DNA of 42,281 nt from Hyella patelloides LEGE 07179 (GTDB lineage: Bacteria > Cyanobacteriota > Cyanobacteriia > Cyanobacteriales > Xenococcaceae). The notes under the pieces are model-generated. The model was not told the origin of the DNA and did no database searches. It saw nothing but the letters and a program-made list of their open reading frames with translations. Positions 40,096-42,281 of the stretch are shown piece by piece; position 1 is the stretch's first letter; each line of letters starts with the position of its first letter. Location: positions 1 to 42,281 of the forward strand of contig NZ_LR213791.1 of NCBI RefSeq assembly GCF_900659865.1, given 5' to 3'. Both the position numbers and the translations under genes were made by a program.

Positions 40096-42281
40096 ATGGT
40101 TACTCAACAAAAATCAAAGCCTACGAATACGCCACAAACACTCACCAGTCCTCATCAAATCCCAGTCAATCCTCCCATCAAACCTGTAGCGAAGAAATTT
40201 AAACGAGTCAGTACTCTGCGTCGTCGCTTACTGGTTAGTCTGCTACCAACCGTATTGGTTCCTTTGGCAATAGCTAGTTTTATTGGGAATGTCATTATCG
40301 AACGCAAAGCTAAAGCTCAAATAATTGAGACACTTGAGATTGATAACTTTTTAGCCAGTAAATTCGTTGCCAATTTTCTGCAAGATTCTTTTCAAACTAT
40401 TGATATAGTAGCTGCTAATTCTGAAGTAATGGCAGCCATGAAAGCAGCTAGTGAATTAGCAGAGGAGCAACAGCTTACTCAAAAACCGATTGAAGAATTA
40501 GAGAAACAGTTTAGTGAGACTAAACTATTAACCACAGATGAAAAGCTCAATAATTATCTCAAAAAAATAGTTCAATATACTTCAGTGGCAGAAATCTTCT
40601 TCACCGAGCGTAATGGCTTGAATATTGCCCATAGTGGTGGTACTAATGCTGATTTTGTTCAGAGAGACGACGATTGGTGGCAAAACAGTTTGGAAGGGCG
40701 ACGAGAGATCTCAGGATTGGTTTATGATGATTTAGTGCAAGCTAATGTAATTGAGTTATCTGTAGCAGTCAAAGACCCTCGTACTGGGGAATTTCTAGGA
40801 GTAATTAAATCTAGTGTTTCTGTAAATAGTTTTAACGCTGAATTTAATAACTTGTACGGAGAAATAGCACAAAATTTTCAATTTCAAATTATTAACTCCA
40901 GCGATGGTTTTCTCCTCACTAACGTTGACCCCACAGCAAATGCTGAGGACGGCAGTCCAGGAAGTCAATTGATGACTATAGAAGGTATTGAAATTGTTGG
41001 TGGTGAACCCATAAAGCAGGCAGCCAATATCCTAACACAAGTTGTTGATAATTCTTTAAGCTTAGAAGAAGCACAGCAGTCGCTCGCTCAGCAATCAGGC
41101 TTTTCTGAAATAAGTCTTAATGTGATTCAAGATCAAATTTTTTCGGAAACAGTTATTACTGCCCTATTCGGATATCAAGACAGACTTTACAGTTTATCCA
41201 CTGTTCCCAAGACTAATTTGGTATCTATTGGTTCAATAGATTACGGGATAATCGAAAGTGCGGGAAACGAGGTATCTGCAATTTTTCTCTCAACAGCTAT
41301 TGTCTTAGGTATTTTTTCCTTGTTGATTATCATTCTTCTAGCACGTCAAATCACTAAGCCTTTGACCAATTTATCTGTTACAACCCAAAAAGTAACATCA
41401 GGTGATTTAGACATTCAAGTCGATCTAGAGGGTACGTTAGAAACTCGAATTTTGGCGGATAACTTTAACGATCTGGTGAAACAAGTTAAAGAATCTTTGC
41501 AAACGCAAACAGTCTTAGCCAATGAACAACAAGCTTTGGCTGATGAAAAACGAAAAGAAAAAGAAGAGCTAGAAACAGCAATTTACATACTCATTGATGA
41601 AATCTCCGATGCCACAGAAGGGGATTTAACAGTGAGAGCTAGCTTGGAATCGTTGGAACTAAGTACGGTTGCTGACTTATTTAATGCGATTGTCAGTAGC
41701 TTACGGGACATTGCCGTTGAAACCAAACAGTCGGCTAGACAAGTAGGTTCTTCTTTAAGGAAAAATGAAGCAGCTATTCGTCTTTTGGCAGACCAAGCTG
41801 CTGGTGAGTCCAGAGAAACTCATAAAACCCTCGTTTGCGTAGAAAAGATGTCTCAATCAATTCAGGTAGTAGCAGAAAATGCCAGTCAAGCAGAAAAGAT
41901 TGCGGATGATACTTATGATACTGTTTTGTATAGTACCAGTGATATGGATTTAACTGTAGACAGTATTTTAACTCTGCGGGCTACAGTAGGTGAAACGGCT
42001 AAAAAAATGAAGCGTTTAGCAGAATCTTCGCAGAAAATCTCCCAAGCAGTTTCTTTTATTGAAGAAATAGCCCTAAAAACTAATATCTTAGCCATTAACG
42101 CTACCGTTGAAGCGGGGCGAGCAGGAGAATACGGGGAAGGTTTCACCATTGTTGCAGAACAAGTCGGTGCATTGGCAGAACAATCGGCAGCAGCAACTAA
42201 AGAAATTGCCAACATTGTCTCCACAATCCAATCAGCAACCCTAGAAGTCTCTCAAGCAATGGAATCAGGTACAGCCCAAGT
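40096..42281 (+). CDS. pilJ: Methyl-accepting chemotaxis protein (PilJ type), 3' end cut by window edge
   Basis: From ATG 40096 the frame is open for 728 codons to the edge. The N-terminus is cytosolic and Pro/Lys-rich. TM1 is at about 47-70 (LLVSLLPTVLVPLAIASFIG). A large periplasmic sensor follows (about 75-390) with dCache-like wording (GFLLTNVDP, YSLSTVPKTNLVSIGSIDYG). TM2 is at about 395-416, HAMP at about 417-470, a second HAMP-like unit at about 494-560, then the signalling domain with tip EEIALKTNILAINATVEAGR at about 655-675. There are no GAF domains before the signalling domain, unlike PixJ, so it is PilJ/HmpD-like rather than the phototaxis photoreceptor. Confidence 0.88.
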   Translation, partial: MVTQQKSKPTNTPQTLTSPHQIPVNPPIKPVAKKFKRVSTLRRRLLVSLLPTVLVPLAIASFIGNVIIERKAKAQIIETLEIDNFLASKFVANFLQDSFQTIDIVAANSEVMAAMKAASELAEEQQLTQKPIEELEKQFSETKLLTTDEKLNNYLKKIVQYTSVAEIFFTERNGLNIAHSGGTNADFVQRDDDWWQNSLEGRREISGLVYDDLVQANVIELSVAVKDPRTGEFLGVIKSSVSVNSFNAEFNNLYGEIAQNFQFQIINSSDGFLLTNVDPTANAEDGSPGSQLMTIEGIEIVGGEPIKQAANILTQVVDNSLSLEEAQQSLAQQSGFSEISLNVIQDQIFSETVITALFGYQDRLYSLSTVPKTNLVSIGSIDYGIIESAGNEVSAIFLSTAIVLGIFSLLIIILLARQITKPLTNLSVTTQKVTSGDLDIQVDLEGTLETRILADNFNDLVKQVKESLQTQTVLANEQQALADEKRKEKEELETAIYILIDEISDATEGDLTVRASLESLELSTVADLFNAIVSSLRDIAVETKQSARQVGSSLRKNEAAIRLLADQAAGESRETHKTLVCVEKMSQSIQVVAENASQAEKIADDTYDTVLYSTSDMDLTVDSILTLRATVGETAKKMKRLAESSQKISQAVSFIEEIALKTNILAINATVEAGRAGEYGEGFTIVAEQVGALAEQSAAATKEIANIVSTIQSATLEVSQAMESGTAQ

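Noticed and set aside
40004-40189. 61-codon ORF overlapping the CheW gene end and the MCP start
   Set aside because: It is a frame shadow; the MCP start at 40096 in another frame gives a well-supported protein.
1-42281. tRNA, rRNA, CRISPR arrays, plasmid or chromosome origin
   Set aside because: I looked for T-loop consensus sequences, regularly spaced repeats and DnaA-box clusters and saw none. The only TTCGAGG-like match, at 5892, lies in a simple hairpin.

Overview
The window reads as cyanobacterial chromosome. It is AT-rich and full of the octamer GCGATCGC (HIP1). It carries families typical of cyanobacteria: DUF3038 next to DUF4335, DUF2288, an AMIN-domain amidase beside murI and a solanesyl-type prenyl synthase, a CYP110-like P450, and a PatA-type response regulator heading a CheY/CheW/MCP operon. 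The many decayed genes and small palindromic repeats fit a large, repeat-rich genome. I cannot name the species.

Layout. 1-4541: a partial methyltransferase, DUF2288, then a permease (DUF318/YraQ)-TIGR03943-beta-propeller series. 4551-8251: citrate synthase (gltA), a noncoding stretch with several hairpins, DUF4335 and DUF3038, then apt. 8364-16064: a DUF1460 amidase-like protein, two small hypotheticals, galE, a prenyl synthase, murI and an AMIN-Amidase_3 cell-wall hydrolase, mostly on the minus strand. 16485-19013: an unusual His-rich ferrochelatase-like gene, a hydrolase-like gene and a lipoprotein, with two copies of a 13-base motif on either side of the first two.

19083-24270 is a surface-glycan region in decay. 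It holds an intact GtrII-like membrane protein and a GtrB-like glycosyltransferase. Around them are a chimeric remnant (piece of a formylglycine-generating-enzyme domain plus the tail of another protein), a DUF6311 gene broken in at least four places, and a short membrane-protein relic. 24296-25843 is an ECF sigma / membrane anti-sigma-like / Spy-CpxP-like operon.

25932-32153 is an accessory redox region: HNH protein, P450, dead IS5-type transposase carrying small palindromic insertions, an undescribed 35-residue membrane peptide, SDR oxidoreductase, Rieske oxygenase and a divergent TetR-like regulator with an extra C-terminal winged helix. 32242-35326 is a tight minus-strand operon: arylsulfotransferase-like propeller, 78-residue membrane protein and membrane-anchored PAPS-type sulfotransferase, with the last two overlapping by ATGA. 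This is the best candidate for a little-described system.

35613-36692 holds an HNH protein and the two ends of a metallophosphoesterase-like gene joined by deletion. After about 1 kb without recognisable genes, 37664-42281 is a pilGHIJ/hmpABCD-type chemotaxis operon controlling type IV pilus motility. Its MCP runs off the right edge. Several real features are absent from a simple long-ORF view: the edge-truncated methyltransferase and MCP, the 47- and 35-residue membrane proteins, and the relics.
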